From Candidatus Aenigmatarchaeota archaeon (lineage in GTDB: Archaea > Aenigmatarchaeota > Aenigmatarchaeia > QMZP01 > QMZT01): a DNA stretch of 6,932 nt. A program made the position numbers and the translations under genes. The stretch covers positions 1 through 6,932 of the forward strand of contig DAOWAL010000063.1 of NCBI GenBank assembly GCA_030634615.1, in the 5' to 3' direction. Below the pieces are notes generated by a model. That model was not told the origin of the DNA. It saw only the letters and a list, made by a program, of their open reading frames with translations, and made no database searches. Positions 6,291 through 6,932 of this stretch are shown here, in pieces. Position 1 is the stretch's first letter; each line of letters begins with the position of its first letter.

Positions 6291-6932
6291 CTATTTAACG
6301 CCCCACTTTTTTATTGCTTCTGATAGTTCTTTTTTCTTTACCGCATACTCGTCCAGTGGCACGCCTTTCATTACAGCCTCAAGTGCTTGCCTCATGGCCA
6401 TTGCACCTTTTTCAGTTCCCTTAGGATGACCGTGTATTCCGCCACCGGCTTGTATTATTATATTGGTTCCCATCCTATCTATCAGTTTTGGAACACTGCC
6501 CGGACAAAGTCCGCCGGATGCTACTGCAAAAACAGGTTTTATTTTACCCCAGAACTGTTCAAGTACGTGTTTGCCGTCAAGCTCTGTGATAAACTTGCTC
6601 TCCATTCCGTCTTCAATTTCACATGTTTCATCGCCACCCATCTTTCCGACATTTGCTGTGCCAACATGAATCTGGTCAACACCTATAAGACGTGAAAGCT
6701 TTGCGACTGTAAGCATTGAAATGCCATGCTTTTTACCTTTTGTAAAAGCCGCATGGCCTGCCCTGTGGGCATGTATAATTAAATTAAGATCTTCATTGTA
6801 ATCGCGAAGTGTCTGAAGGCCAGACCATCCAACAGAAAGTATATCAACCATCATATATTCGCCACCATGATTTTTGACAAAATCAGCTCTTCTGAGCATT
6901 TCATGTGTTTCTGCTGTGACATTCGGCATGTA
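6291..6932 (-). CDS. rbcL: Type III ribulose-1,5-bisphosphate carboxylase large chain, C-terminal half (5' end outside window)
   Basis: RuBisCO (EC 4.1.1.39) carboxylates ribulose 1,5-bisphosphate to two 3-phosphoglycerates; in archaea of this type it works in nucleotide-ribose salvage, not normally in a Calvin cycle. The frame is open to the right edge (first complete codon TAC 6930-6932) and ends at TAG 6291-6293. It gives 213 residues of an expected 420-450, so the ATG at 6927-6929 is internal. Active-site motifs in the fragment are HAHRAGH (54-60, with the spinach H294/R295 equivalents), QIHVGTANVGKM (87-98, H327 and the loop-6 Lys334 equivalents), ASGG (138-141, S379 equivalent) and GGGIHGHP (163-170, phosphate-binding glycines). 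The carbamylated lysine and its acidic neighbours lie upstream of the window. The end VPLDEYAVKKKELSEAIKKWG is typical of archaeal form III. The subtype (III-a, III-b or II/III) cannot be settled from this half. It leads the operon with AMP phosphorylase. Confidence 0.94.
   Translation of the reverse strand, partial: YMPNVTAETHEMLRRADFVKNHGGEYMMVDILSVGWSGLQTLRDYNEDLNLIIHAHRAGHAAFTKGKKHGISMLTVAKLSRLIGVDQIHVGTANVGKMGGDETCEIEDGMESKFITELDGKHVLEQFWGKIKPVFAVASGGLCPGSVPKLIDRMGTNIIIQAGGGIHGHPKGTEKGAMAMRQALEAVMKGVPLDEYAVKKKELSEAIKKWGVK

Noticed and set aside
6927..6929. ATG near the right edge as the start of the RuBisCO gene
   Set aside because: The frame stays open to the edge and the Met lies inside the conserved Y-M-P-N-V-T region in mid-protein, so the gene is truncated by the window.

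Overview
The window looks like a piece of an archaeal chromosome. Four things point that way: a type III RuBisCO large chain directly followed by an AMP phosphorylase with the extra archaeal N-terminal domain, an archaeal-type cofactor-independent phosphoglycerate mutase (ApgM), an archaeal/eukaryotic-style NFACT protein (RqcH/Rqc2), and TATA-like boxes about 25-30 nt upstream of start codons that mostly lack a Shine-Dalgarno sequence (a leaderless pattern). Base composition is AT-rich. The lineage cannot be fixed from this stretch; DPANN and Euryarchaeota-type archaea both carry such gene sets.

Layout. Nearly everything is on the minus strand, so transcription runs from right to left. At the right edge is the C-terminal half of RuBisCO (6291-6932, cut by the window), then AMP phosphorylase (4734-6275) 15 bp downstream. 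A 216-bp intergenic region (4518-4733) rich in small inverted repeats precedes apgM (3327-4517), which is closely followed by rqcH (1323-3305). Two small genes of unknown function come next (792-1247 and 192-650), each with its own likely promoter. At the left edge the 3' part of an acylphosphatase gene (2-202) runs on the plus strand and overlaps the last small gene tail to tail by 11 bp.

How the genes work together. AMP phosphorylase splits AMP to adenine and ribose 1,5-bisphosphate. An isomerase not in this window turns that into ribulose 1,5-bisphosphate, RuBisCO converts it with CO2 to two 3-phosphoglycerates, and ApgM moves these on to 2-phosphoglycerate. The block is therefore a compact route from nucleotide ribose into lower glycolysis. 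RqcH is a translation quality-control factor and is probably linked to apgM only by transcription.

I found no mobile element, CRISPR array, tRNA or rRNA. The less explained parts are the two small unknown proteins, one with a histidine-kinase-like glycine motif, and the palindromic DNA around the apgM promoter.
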